The notes beneath the pieces are model-generated. The model was not told the DNA's origin. It searched no databases and saw nothing but the letters and a program-made list of their open reading frames with translations. This document shows positions 42,062 to 50,278 of a stretch of 64,000 nucleotides of DNA, one piece after another. A program made the position numbers and the translations under genes. Every line of letters starts with the position of its first letter. Within the stretch, counting starts at the first letter, position 1. Source of the stretch: Acidovorax sp. A1169 (GTDB lineage: Bacteria; Pseudomonadota; Gammaproteobacteria; Burkholderiales; Burkholderiaceae_C); the NCBI RefSeq assembly GCF_030704685.1, contig NZ_JAUZDX010000025.1, forward strand, positions 22,319 to 86,318, written 5' to 3'.

Positions 42062-42438
42062 GCTGCGCCCTCTTGAGAGAAGATTTCCTTGGCGGCGAAC
42101 AGCCCGTTGAGCGCCGCGGGGAAGCCGGCGTAAACGGCCATCTGCATGATGACTTCGACGATCTCTTGCCGGGAGCAGCCGACATTGCGGGCGCCGTGGA
42201 TGTGCACCTTGAGTTGCGGCGCGGCATTTCCCATGGCGGTGAGTGCCGCCACCACCGCCAGTTCCCGCATCTTGAGGTCCAGACCCGGCCTTGAATAGAT
42301 GTCGCCGAACGGAAACTCGATCAGCAGCCGCGCAAAGTCAGGCGCGATGTCTTGCAGGCTTTCGATCACGTTCTCGCCGGCCTGACCATCGATCTCCTTG
42401 AGCTTCGCCCAACCTCGCACATACCTGTCGTCATTCAT
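42058..42438 (-). CDS. Carboxymuconolactone decarboxylase-family protein
   Basis: This 126-residue helical protein has the CMD/AhpD fold: MRELAVVAALTAMGNAAPQL, KVHIHGARNVGCSRQEIVEV and IMQMAVYAGFPAALNGLFAA. The PcaC-like branch converts 4-carboxymuconolactone, but the AhpD CxxC pair is absent, and a specific reaction cannot be named. GAAGGC lies upstream of the ATG. It is co-translated with the secreted propeller protein and diverges from a LysR gene, indicating an inducible pair. Confidence 0.85.
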   Translation of the reverse strand: MNDDRYVRGWAKLKEIDGQAGENVIESLQDIAPDFARLLIEFPFGDIYSRPGLDLKMRELAVVAALTAMGNAAPQLKVHIHGARNVGCSRQEIVEVIMQMAVYAGFPAALNGLFAAKEIFSQEGAA

Positions 42439-42511
42439 AAATTTGCCTTCGCATGAGTTGGTAAGGTGACTCTATGGGTGGCCAGAAGGCCTGCCCAATA
42501 CCTTTTTTGTG

Positions 42512-42526
42512 ATACCTTTTCGGTAT
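42512..42526. promoter_or_regulatory. ATACC-N5-GGTAT operator overlapping the lysR start
   Basis: The inverted repeat ATACC/GGTAT overlaps the LysR ATG (42525). A further direct copy of ATACC lies at 42498-42502. Position in the divergent gap suggests LysR autoregulation and control of the CMD-propeller pair. Confidence 0.5.
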
Positions 42527-43445
42527 GAATGAAGCGATTGATCTGCGACAGTTCCGCTATTTCGTAGCCGTCAGTGAGGAGCTCAACTTCGGGCGGGCGG
42601 CGCAGCGCCTGTACATTTCCCAACCTCCCTTGAGCCGGCAGATTCGCCAGTTGGAAGAGCAGCTTGGCGTCGCGTTGTTCGTACGCACCAAGGTCGGCGT
42701 AACGCTGACAGAGGCAGGGGCGGCATTCCTGCCGGAGGCCAGGCGGACCCTGGCTCAGGCCGGTAAGGCCGTGGCGGCCGCGCAGGCAGCACGAGCGGCC
42801 GAGAGCGGCCAGTTCGTCCTTGGCTACACGACGGTGTTCGACCGAAGTGCCATTCCCGATGTTTCAGGGCCCCTCAAGAAGTGCTTTCCGAACTGGAGGA
42901 TCGTCACCAAGGGAAAGCATTCGATCAGCCTCGTTCGCGACATCAAGAATGGAACGATGGACGTTGCCTTCATCGGCTTGCACACCGAGGCCAAGGGCCT
43001 CAAGGTGGAGACGCTGCGGGAGGAACCGCTCATGGTTGCCCTGCCCGCCAAGCATGCGCTTGCGCGCAAGCGCAGGATCGGCTTCGATGACCTGCGCGAA
43101 GAATCGGTATTCCGGTTTGAACGTCGGCTGAATCCGGGCTTCTACGACCACTGCCAGGCGTTCTTCGAAAGGATCGACTTCAAGCCTCGCACGGTTGTGG
43201 AACCCGACGACCACCACATCCTGCTCGGGCTCATCGCCGAAGGACAAGGCATCGGGCTGATCTCTGCGTCCTTGCAGAACGTCAAGCGGCAGGGAGTTGT
43301 CTTTCGACCGCTCAAGCAAGAGAAACAGAAGCTGACCAGCGGCATCGCCATGGCTTACTCGCAAAGCAACGCGTCAGCCGTCTTGACTCGGTTTCTTGAG
43401 CTTGCGAGGTCGCAGGCGCGGCCTCCTCCTGGACGGAGTCAGTGA
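42525..43445 (+). CDS. LysR-family transcriptional regulator
   Basis: This 306-residue LysR regulator starts MNEAIDLRQFRYFVAVSEEL. The helix-turn-helix is at residues 20-62 (FGRAAQRLYISQPPLSRQIR, QLEEQLGVALFVRTKVGV). The effector domain (about 95-295) resembles CatM/BenM-type regulators of aromatic catabolism (VLGYTTVFDRSAIPDV, EGQGIGLISASLQNV), consistent with the adjacent CMD gene. It is transcribed divergently from that gene. Confidence 0.9.
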   Translation: MNEAIDLRQFRYFVAVSEELNFGRAAQRLYISQPPLSRQIRQLEEQLGVALFVRTKVGVTLTEAGAAFLPEARRTLAQAGKAVAAAQAARAAESGQFVLGYTTVFDRSAIPDVSGPLKKCFPNWRIVTKGKHSISLVRDIKNGTMDVAFIGLHTEAKGLKVETLREEPLMVALPAKHALARKRRIGFDDLREESVFRFERRLNPGFYDHCQAFFERIDFKPRTVVEPDDHHILLGLIAEGQGIGLISASLQNVKRQGVVFRPLKQEKQKLTSGIAMAYSQSNASAVLTRFLELARSQARPPPGRSQ

Positions 43446-43674
43446 GAGAATCTCCCCGCCTATCGAGGCTTTATTGGCCTTTATTTGCGGGACGGGACAC
43501 TCGCCCAGCAAGTCAACAACGCATCCATAGAACGAGGTCTGGTCAGCCACCTACAGAGGTCGCTGTCCGCGCTGCCGAACTCCATGCCAGCGGAGCCAAG
43601 CTGGATGTCCCGCAGCGCCGAAATGCGCAGCGACTTGAGCCCCAGGACAACCACAAGGAAAGGAAAGAACCCCG

Positions 43675-44679
43675 ATGCCCACCAGCCCGCCCGCGCACGT
43701 GACCTTCCGGCCCTTTGCGGGACCTGCCGACTACGAGGCCATGGTCGCGTGCGCCAACGCGAGTTTTGCGGCTGACGAAACCGGCTTCGTTCGCACAGTG
43801 CAAGAGGTCGCGCGCGACTACGCCGCCTTCACCAGTTGCGTGCCCGAGCGCGATGTGTGGATCGCCCAGGCCGGCAGTGAGATCGCGGGCTACGTGCGCT
43901 CATGGGCGTGGGCGCAGGCCGACGGGCTTCAGTTGTATTCGCAATTCGCCGTGGTCGCGCCCCAATGGCGCCGCCAGGGCATCGGTACGGCGCTGCATGC
44001 CTGGCTGGAGCAACGCCAGCGCACCCAGGCTGCTGCCGAACACCCGGGCGCGCCGCGCCACGCCCACCACGCCTACATCACCCACGGTGAGACTGCGCGT
44101 GCGGCCCTGCTCGAAAAAGCCGGCTACACGCCCGAGCGCTACTTCTTCGCCATGGTGCGCCCCACGCTCGACAACGTGGCCGACTTCCCCCTGCCCCAGG
44201 GCCTGGAGCTGCGGCCCGTGCAGCCCGAGCACTACCGCGCCATCTGGGACGCGCATTGGCGGGCCTTCCGAAGCCACTGGGGCCATTGCCCTCCCGATGA
44301 GACCGACTACGTGAAGTGGCTGACGAGCCCGGTCTTCCAGCCCCACCTGTGGCAAGTGGCCTGGGACGTGCAGACCCACCAGGTCGCCGGGCAGGTGCGC
44401 ACCTACATCGACGCCGCGTGGAACCGCAACAACGGCCGCCAGCGCGGCTGGACCGAGTTCATCAGCGTGGGCGAGCCCTGGCGCCGCCGTGGCCTGGCGC
44501 GTGCCCTCATCTCGCACAGCCTGCGCGCCCAGGCAGCAGCGGGCATGGCCGAATCAGGCCTGCGCGTGGACAGCCAGAACCTGAGCGGCGCCAACCGCGT
44601 GTACGCAGACTGCGGCTTTGTGGTGGATCGGCGCGACTGCGTGTACCGCAAGCCGCTGGTACTGGGCAACCGCGATTGA
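43675..44679 (+). CDS. GNAT acetyltransferase with two GNAT domains
   Basis: This 334-residue protein contains two acetyl-CoA-binding GNAT folds. The first has SQFAVVAPQWRRQGIGTALH (motif A, R-x-x-G-x-G) at about residue 90-110. The second has FISVGEPWRRRGLARALISH at about residue 263-282 and GLRVDSQNLSGANRVYADCG. AAGGAAAGG precedes the ATG. Tandem GNAT proteins acetylate small molecules or protein N-termini; the substrate is unknown. A single short array-type repeat begins seven bases after the stop. Confidence 0.88.
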   Translation: MPTSPPAHVTFRPFAGPADYEAMVACANASFAADETGFVRTVQEVARDYAAFTSCVPERDVWIAQAGSEIAGYVRSWAWAQADGLQLYSQFAVVAPQWRRQGIGTALHAWLEQRQRTQAAAEHPGAPRHAHHAYITHGETARAALLEKAGYTPERYFFAMVRPTLDNVADFPLPQGLELRPVQPEHYRAIWDAHWRAFRSHWGHCPPDETDYVKWLTSPVFQPHLWQVAWDVQTHQVAGQVRTYIDAAWNRNNGRQRGWTEFISVGEPWRRRGLARALISHSLRAQAAAGMAESGLRVDSQNLSGANRVYADCGFVVDRRDCVYRKPLVLGNRD

Positions 44680-44685
44680 CCCCGG

Positions 44686-44720
44686 GGCAGCGAGTACGAT
44701 GGGTGCCATCGGCCCAACGG
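44686..44720. repeat. Solitary array-type repeat
   Basis: GCAGCGAGTACGATGGGTGC, then CATCGGCCCAAC. It matches the TACGATGGCTGCCATCGGCC core of R4-R6 with two changes and lies 21 bp left of a gene paralogous to the first array gene. Confidence 0.65.
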
Positions 44721-44741
44721 CTTGCAGAGAGAAACGGGGAT

Positions 44742-44978
44742 ATGGCGTTCGAACTTCTACTCACCCTGACTGGGCGACTCGTGGTCTGGGGTGCAACGCT
44801 GGGCCGCTGCCAGTGCGATGACATTGGGAGCGGGGACCATCGCATGCACGGAGCATCTGGAGCCCTTTGGTATGCTCGCGATGGCCGCAAGGTCGTGACA
44901 ACCACGGGCCAGATACTGGTTGGGCTGGCGCTGCTCACTGCGCTCGGGCTGGCGTTGTGGAGCCTATCTGTGGCCTGA
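44742..44978 (+). CDS. Small two-span membrane protein, paralogue of the 16295 protein
   Basis: This 78-residue protein reads MAFELLLTLTGRLVVWGATL, HRMHGASGALWYARDGRKVV and GQILVGLALLTALGLALWSL. It has the same helix-loop-helix design and shared loop motif (LTG.LV...TLGR..., HGA.GA) as the protein at 16295, although the two genes lie 28 kb apart. Both follow the short array-type repeat. The function is unknown. Confidence 0.65.
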   Translation: MAFELLLTLTGRLVVWGATLGRCQCDDIGSGDHRMHGASGALWYARDGRKVVTTTGQILVGLALLTALGLALWSLSVA

Positions 44979-45458
44979 ACGCCCCCACGCCCCACCGCAC
45001 TGGCCAAAGGCCCGCAAGCAGGCAGGCGCTGCCGTCAGGCCTTCTACCTGCAGAGCCGCGACATGGTGGCTTCGTACGCTTGCACCACATCGGGCTGGGC
45101 TTCGGCTGCCATTGTCGAAGCGGCTGGCCAGCACAGCACGGCGGCAGCATGGCTGCCCAACTGGCCGATGGCATTGAATAGCATTTTCACGTGGGCGACA
45201 TCGCCGCCGAGGTGCGCAGCTCGAATCGCGACAGGTCGATGATGGGCACCACCATTTGCGGCGCGCCGGTCGCATGAGCATGGGGTGCTCGATCTCCAGC
45301 TTGCCAGCCTGGAAATCGTCGTGGTGATCGTGCCGTGCCAACCCGGCATGGAAGCACCCGGTCAAGGGCGCGATGTTCTATTCGCCCCCCGCCCAGGCCC
45401 CAGGACAGCAGGGCCTGCGGCCCGGAGTGGTCTACATTACGCCAAGCCGTATTCCACC
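44979..45458 (-). other. Gene-poor stretch with possible degenerate minus-strand coding sequence
   Basis: No intact gene is seen. On the minus strand, three frames give protein-like pieces in sequence: FQAGKLEIEHPMLM (near 45300), MVVPIIDLSRFELRTSAAM (near 45200) and HVKMLFNAIGQLGSHAAAVL (near 45150), ending TMSRLCR at 45044. This could be one small gene (about 90 codons) broken by frameshifts. No family is recognised. Confidence 0.3.
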
Positions 45459-45887
45459 ATGAAGCAACTTCTACTGACCATGTCCCTGCTGTCATTTCTG
45501 GGCCTTGCCTCGGCCGACGACTTCGCCGAGGGCCAACTGTGGGGCTACCACACGCGCAAGGGCGAAGAGAACTCGCGCGTGCTCATCAACAAGGTCGAGA
45601 CCAGTCCCAGACTCGGCAAGATTTTCCACATCAGCGTCTTAAATGTGAAGGTGAAGAACCCGCGCATCGACGGCGGTTTGTCGACCGACCTGCCCCACTT
45701 TCCGGTCTCGCAAGAGACCCTGAAGAAGAGCCTCACCCGCCTTCGCGGCAAGAGCGCGCCCAACCCAAACTATCGAGAGGGCTATGAGACCTGGAAAAAT
45801 GCCTTCGATCAGGGTAAGGCCGGCATCTTCACCATCGATGTGGCAGACATCGTGGATGCCGTCGAGCACACCATCAACCAGCCATGA
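45459..45887 (+). CDS. Hypothetical secreted protein (142 aa)
   Basis: It starts MKQLLLTMSLLSFLGLASAD, a signal peptide with the cleavage site near ASA-D. The mature part reads FAEGQLWGYHTRKGEENSRV, LINKVETSPRLGKIFHISVL, VSQETLKKSLTRLRG and NYREGYETWKNAFDQGKAGI. The composition is soluble and mixed. I do not recognise a named family. The stop overlaps the next ATG by four bases, so the two genes form an operon. Confidence 0.7.
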   Translation: MKQLLLTMSLLSFLGLASADDFAEGQLWGYHTRKGEENSRVLINKVETSPRLGKIFHISVLNVKVKNPRIDGGLSTDLPHFPVSQETLKKSLTRLRGKSAPNPNYREGYETWKNAFDQGKAGIFTIDVADIVDAVEHTINQP

Positions 45888-46339
45888 GTGACAACTGCGG
45901 CGGCAACGGCAACCGCATGCGCTCCTGGCACGATTACCACCTTACTGGCTATGCGGTTGACGGACAGCGGCAGCAGCTCACGCTCCATGTCGCATGGCTA
46001 TACGGGACACACCCAGACATCCCACACGCATGGATCATCTTCCACGGCGTGGAAGGCTACTTCCTTGAAAATGACCTCGGGGTCAACGTCGTGTACACGA
46101 TCACAGAAGAGCCCCTTGCCGAATTTCTCGCCCAGCATGCCGCCCACTTCGAAGCCAAAAAGAAATGGGGTTGGCCGCTCTTTTGGCGCGGCAGCTTCGA
46201 CGAGACCTTGGCGCACCTCAGCGGCAAACAGGCGAAGTGCTTCGAGATTTCATCGTCCTATGGCATGACAGGCTGGGTGCTGGCGTCCGGCGTCAGGCAT
46301 GAAGTGATAACCAGCTATCCGCCCGCTGGGGCCGCCTGA
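45884..46339 (+). CDS. Hypothetical protein (151 aa), coupled to upstream gene
   Basis: I do not recognise this protein. It reads MSDNCGGNGNRMRSWHDYHL, TGYAVDGQRQQLTLHVAWLY, AWIIFHGVEGYFLENDLGVN, VVYTITEEPLAEFLAQHAAH and FEISSSYGMTGWVLASGVRH. The start overlaps the preceding stop (ATGA), so it is probably translated by coupling; an alternative start at 45917 (MRSWHDYH) exists. There is no signal peptide. The secreted partner upstream suggests a toxin-immunity or enzyme-inhibitor arrangement, but nothing in the sequence proves it. Confidence 0.6.
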   Translation: MSDNCGGNGNRMRSWHDYHLTGYAVDGQRQQLTLHVAWLYGTHPDIPHAWIIFHGVEGYFLENDLGVNVVYTITEEPLAEFLAQHAAHFEAKKKWGWPLFWRGSFDETLAHLSGKQAKCFEISSSYGMTGWVLASGVRHEVITSYPPAGAA

Positions 46340-46410
46340 AGCGATGCGCCCGCTACAACGGGCCATTCTTGAGAACTACCAAGCAGCCTTCTTCGACATG
46401 CATGGCACCT

Positions 46411-46932
46411 TCATGTTTCCGGACGTGTCGCAATCGCCCTACCCCCCACCGCAGCACGCCGCTGCAGCCACGGATAGCCGCTGGGCGATGGGTGTCCCGG
46501 CATGGCCGGGTGGCCCCATGCCAGCACGTCGGCAATGCCGCCATGTTCGTCGTTGCGCACCTGCACGATCTGACCCGAGCGCAGTGCGCGCAGCAGCTGC
46601 GGCGTGAGGTCGAAGCTGGCGGACAGGCCGGCGTCGTCCAGCGCGGGGATCTTGCCGCGCCGCTCCACGCGGCGGCGCATCTGGTTGTAGAGCGCCCAGG
46701 CGGCCAGCACGCAGGCATTCAGCCCGGCAATGGCGACGTAGCCGGCCAGTGTGTCGGCGGTGGCGATCACGGGCTCCAGGCGCGCGGCCAGGCCCGGCCC
46801 CTGGTAGCGCACCATCTCGAAGACGCCGCGGCCCACCAGGTAGAAGAAGCCGGTCCAGGCCAGCAGGGTGGCCAGCAGGTCTATCACGCGCATCAGGCGG
46901 CCCTGGCGGGTGCGGATCAATGGGTTTTTCAT
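46411..46932 (-). CDS. pgaD: Poly-beta-1,6-GlcNAc biosynthesis protein PgaD
   Basis: This 173-residue inner-membrane partner of PgaC starts MKNPLIRTRQGRLMRVIDLL. Two membrane helices are visible, at about residues 17-38 (VIDLLATLLAWTGFFYLVGR) and 64-88 (TADTLAGYVAIAGLNACVLA). PgaD is needed with PgaC for c-di-GMP-activated polymer synthesis. The ATG overlaps the pgaC stop (46929-46932). The C-terminal 70 residues are hydrophilic and longer than in E. coli PgaD. It is the last gene of the operon. Confidence 0.85.
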   Translation of the reverse strand: MKNPLIRTRQGRLMRVIDLLATLLAWTGFFYLVGRGVFEMVRYQGPGLAARLEPVIATADTLAGYVAIAGLNACVLAAWALYNQMRRRVERRGKIPALDDAGLSASFDLTPQLLRALRSGQIVQVRNDEHGGIADVLAWGHPAMPGHPSPSGYPWLQRRAAVGGRAIATRPET

Positions 46933-48272
46933 GGGGTGTTGTTGCTCCTGGGGATGCCACGGTCGGGGCTGGTCCAGCGGGCGCGCGACTGGCGCGCCTT
47001 GAGCATGACCAGCGGAAAGCTCACCAGGGTGGTGAAGAGGCTCAGCATCCAGTACACCACCGGGTACCAGATCATCCACAGCAGCGTGCTGCGGATGGTG
47101 GGCTCGTAGCGCCGCTCGATGGACACGCTGACCGCGAACTGCATGAGGCAGGTGACCGACAGCACCAGCCCGGTGAACGATGGCGGCATGATGGTGGGCA
47201 CATACAGGTGCTCGGGCATGTCGAAGAACTTGCCCAGCAGGTACAGGATGATGGTCAGCCCGAACATGAAGGCCCATGCGGTGGACATGCAGAACTCCAG
47301 CATCAGCAGCCACATGCGCCGGTTGCGCCAGTGCCACATGCCGCGCAGGTTCTTGAGGAACACCTCGGCCCCGCCCTGCGACCAGCGCAGGCGCTGCTGC
47401 CACAGGCCGCGCAGCGTTTCGGGCATCAAAATCCAGCACAGCGCGCGCGGCTCGAAGAAGATCGACCAGTGGCGCTTTTGCAGCTTCCAGCTGATGTCGA
47501 TGTCTTCGGTGATCATGTCCGGGCTCCAGTAGCCCACGTCGTCGAGCGCGCGCCGGCGAAACGCCGCCACCACGCCCGACACCGTGAACACCTGCCCGTA
47601 CACGCGCTGGGTGCGCTTGATGAGCCCGATGATGGACGAGAACTCCCCCACCTGGATGCGCCCCACCAGCGTGGAGCGGGTGCGGATGCGCGGGTTGCCG
47701 GTGACGGCGCCCACGCGCGGGTTGTCGATCAGCGGCGCCACCAGGTAGGCCACCGCATCGCGGTCGAGCAGCGCATCGCCGTCGATGCACACCAGGTACT
47801 CGCTGCGCGCAGCCGCCGCGCCCATGCGCAGGGCAATGGCCTTGCCCTGGTTCTGCGCCAGGTGAACCACGCGCAGGCGCGGGTGCTCGGCGGCCAGCGC
47901 GTCCAGCACCTTGCCGGTGTGGTCGCTCGACCCGTCGTTGATGGCGATGACCTCGATGTTCGGGTAGCGCTGCGCCAGGGCGGCACGCAGGGCATCGCCG
48001 GCGTTGTCGCCCTCGTTGTGGCAGGGCACGAGGATGGACACCAGCGGCTGGCCCGCAAGCTCGGGCGCCGGCACATCGGGCCCCCAGGCCCAGTGGCGCT
48101 CCCAGTGCATCCAGTAGTACAGGCCGCCCGCGATCCAGATGCCGGACATGAACAGCGGGTACAGAAACACGAAGTCCAGGATCACATCGCTGGTGAAGGC
48201 CGCCTGCAGCGCCAGCGGGCCGGCAATGATGAACACCAGCACCGAGAGCGCAATGGCACGTTGAATGATCAT
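46929..48272 (-). CDS. pgaC: Poly-beta-1,6-N-acetylglucosamine synthase PgaC
   Basis: This 447-residue GT2 synthase polymerises UDP-GlcNAc at the inner membrane. The catalytic motifs are complete: DGSS near residue 113, DGD at 164-166, TED at 255-257 and QQRLRW at 292-297. Two N-terminal helices (about 7-27, 33-52) and three C-terminal ones (about 320-345, 357-380, 390-415) match the family. It overlaps pgaB by four bases and pgaD by four bases. Confidence 0.95.
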   Translation of the reverse strand: MIIQRAIALSVLVFIIAGPLALQAAFTSDVILDFVFLYPLFMSGIWIAGGLYYWMHWERHWAWGPDVPAPELAGQPLVSILVPCHNEGDNAGDALRAALAQRYPNIEVIAINDGSSDHTGKVLDALAAEHPRLRVVHLAQNQGKAIALRMGAAAARSEYLVCIDGDALLDRDAVAYLVAPLIDNPRVGAVTGNPRIRTRSTLVGRIQVGEFSSIIGLIKRTQRVYGQVFTVSGVVAAFRRRALDDVGYWSPDMITEDIDISWKLQKRHWSIFFEPRALCWILMPETLRGLWQQRLRWSQGGAEVFLKNLRGMWHWRNRRMWLLMLEFCMSTAWAFMFGLTIILYLLGKFFDMPEHLYVPTIMPPSFTGLVLSVTCLMQFAVSVSIERRYEPTIRSTLLWMIWYPVVYWMLSLFTTLVSFPLVMLKARQSRARWTSPDRGIPRSNNTP

Positions 48273-50266
48273 GGCTGCAAGACCCCACTGTTGGAGAGCA
48301 CGGGGCGCACCGCCGGGATGGCCGGGTGCCCGCTGATGAAGTTGTCGGGGTAGTAACCAAAGCTGCGCGCACCGCGCACCTGCAGCCGGCGCATCCAGTG
48401 CGCCAGGCGCTCGCTGGCCACCGGCTGGCCGGTGCGCCAGTCCACGGCCTGCAGCTCGAAGATGGTGCGCTCCACCGCGCCGGGGCGGCGGGTGATGGTG
48501 TCCACCACGCGGTCGAGCCAGGCGTCGGTCTCGCCCTCGGGCACCTGCTCCATCAGCGGCATGGCCATGGGGGCCGTCCAGTCGTAGGCGGCCAGAAAGT
48601 CGTCCAGGTTCTGCGCGAACCAGGCCTCGCTCTCGGGCGCCAGCATGGGCATGGCGAAGATGTTGCGCGCCGTTTTCACCTGCGGGCCACGGATGGCGCG
48701 CACGCGCTCGGCCAGGTGCAGGGTGAAGTCGGTCAGCGCGCGGGTCTTGAACCGCGTCCAGCGCTGGTGCACGGCCGGGTCGGCGCGCAGCTCGGCCACT
48801 GTGCCGGGCAGCCCGGCCTGGCGGTAGGCGGCCAGGGCGGCGGGGCTGGCGTCTTCATAGTCCGACAGCAGCGCATCGTCGTGGAACAACACGCCGTCGA
48901 ACCAGGCACTGCGCGCCAGGTCTTCGTAGATGTCGGTGATGCGCGCACGCGCCGTGGCATCAAACGGCGACAGGCGGCGGTACTGGCCGGGCTCTGCAGT
49001 CCGCCCCGGGGGCGCCAGCGCCTGCACGCGCGGCAGAGCCGGGTCGAGGTCGAAGGCCAGCACCGGCATCCACGCATACACCGCTACCCGGCTGCGCGTG
49101 CGCAGCTGCCAGGCTACGCGGTTGAACAGGTCGGCACGCATGGGCAGCCAGCGGTTGGGAAAGTACACGCTGTGCACCGTGCCATCGCCCTGCACATCCG
49201 CAAAGGCCTGCAGGAACACGGTGTTGACCCCCAGGTCCGAGATGCGCTGCACCAGGTGGTCGAAATTGCGCGTCTGCTGCGCCGGGTCGGCGTCGTACAG
49301 GTAATCGAGGTCCACATGGGCCACGCGCAGCACGCGCGGCTCCTGCGTGGCCACCACGGCGGCGGCAAACTGGTCCACCGAGGGGTCGCCCGTCACCAGC
49401 AGGCGCGGCGTGTTGAACAGCGTACCGGTGTGGCCCAGGCCCTCGTCCAGCGTCACCGCCATCTGGTAGCCATGGCGCTTGACCACTGCCAGGGCCGTGC
49501 CGCTGGCCGTGCCATAGGGCCACACCCAGACCCGCGGGGCCTTGCCGGTGACCTGGCGGATGCGCGCGGTGATGGCGGCCGCGTCGGCGTCCACCCGCGC
49601 GGTGAAGGCCTCGTCGCCCTCGTAGGTCGCGCTGGCCGAGTCGTACTGCCGCGCCGCCGCTGCGGGCTGCAGGTTGCCCTGGGGGTTGGCCAGCACGCCC
49701 CGGTGCAGGTCGTTGGTGTGCGCGCCCACCTCCACCAGGCCCGATGTGGCCATCTCGGCCACCTGGGCCCAGGTGGCAAAGCGCTCGCGCGGCGTGGGCT
49801 GCCCGCCAAAGTCCACCGTCTGCCCGGCGGGGGCATCCAGCCACGCGCCCACGGGCGCCAGCACGGCCGGCCAGCCGGTGGCCTGCAGCAGCGGGTACAC
49901 CCGGTCGTAAAAGCTGCGGTAGCCGTCGTCAAAGGTCAGCAGCACGGCCTTGGGCGGCAGGGGCGTGCCGCCGTCGCGCGCGGCCAGGATCTGGTCGACC
50001 GACACGGGCTGGTAGCCGTTCTCGCGCAGCCAGCCGAAGTGCGCCACCAGGCGCTCGGTGCGCACCGCGAGGTAGCGGGCATCGACATCCGCATCCTGCA
50101 CGTCGTGGTAGGCCACGGTGACGAAGCTGTTGGCCGGCCAGGGGCGCTCGGCATGGGGCAATGCGCGGTCGCGCGGGTGCATGAAGGGCGGCGCCTGGCT
50201 GGCGCAGGCGGAGACGAGTGCCGCGATGGCGAGCAGGGATAAAAGCCGCAGAAACACGGGGATCAT
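48269..50266 (-). CDS. pgaB: Poly-beta-1,6-GlcNAc N-deacetylase PgaB (lipoprotein)
   Basis: This 665-residue two-domain lipoprotein has a lipobox at LVSAC (Cys21). The N-terminal NodB-type deacetylase has VTVAYHDVQD, AVLLTFDDGYRSFY (catalytic Asp-Asp) and VEVGAHTNDLHRG (metal His). The C-terminal glycoside-hydrolase-like domain (from about 310: LRVAHVDLDYLYDADPAQQT) binds and trims dPNAG. It partially deacetylates the polymer in the periplasm before export. It lies 12 bp after the pgaA stop. Confidence 0.95.
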   Translation of the reverse strand: MIPVFLRLLSLLAIAALVSACASQAPPFMHPRDRALPHAERPWPANSFVTVAYHDVQDADVDARYLAVRTERLVAHFGWLRENGYQPVSVDQILAARDGGTPLPPKAVLLTFDDGYRSFYDRVYPLLQATGWPAVLAPVGAWLDAPAGQTVDFGGQPTPRERFATWAQVAEMATSGLVEVGAHTNDLHRGVLANPQGNLQPAAAARQYDSASATYEGDEAFTARVDADAAAITARIRQVTGKAPRVWVWPYGTASGTALAVVKRHGYQMAVTLDEGLGHTGTLFNTPRLLVTGDPSVDQFAAAVVATQEPRVLRVAHVDLDYLYDADPAQQTRNFDHLVQRISDLGVNTVFLQAFADVQGDGTVHSVYFPNRWLPMRADLFNRVAWQLRTRSRVAVYAWMPVLAFDLDPALPRVQALAPPGRTAEPGQYRRLSPFDATARARITDIYEDLARSAWFDGVLFHDDALLSDYEDASPAALAAYRQAGLPGTVAELRADPAVHQRWTRFKTRALTDFTLHLAERVRAIRGPQVKTARNIFAMPMLAPESEAWFAQNLDDFLAAYDWTAPMAMPLMEQVPEGETDAWLDRVVDTITRRPGAVERTIFELQAVDWRTGQPVASERLAHWMRRLQVRGARSFGYYPDNFISGHPAIPAVRPVLSNSGVLQP

Positions 50267-50278
50267 GGCAACAGCACC

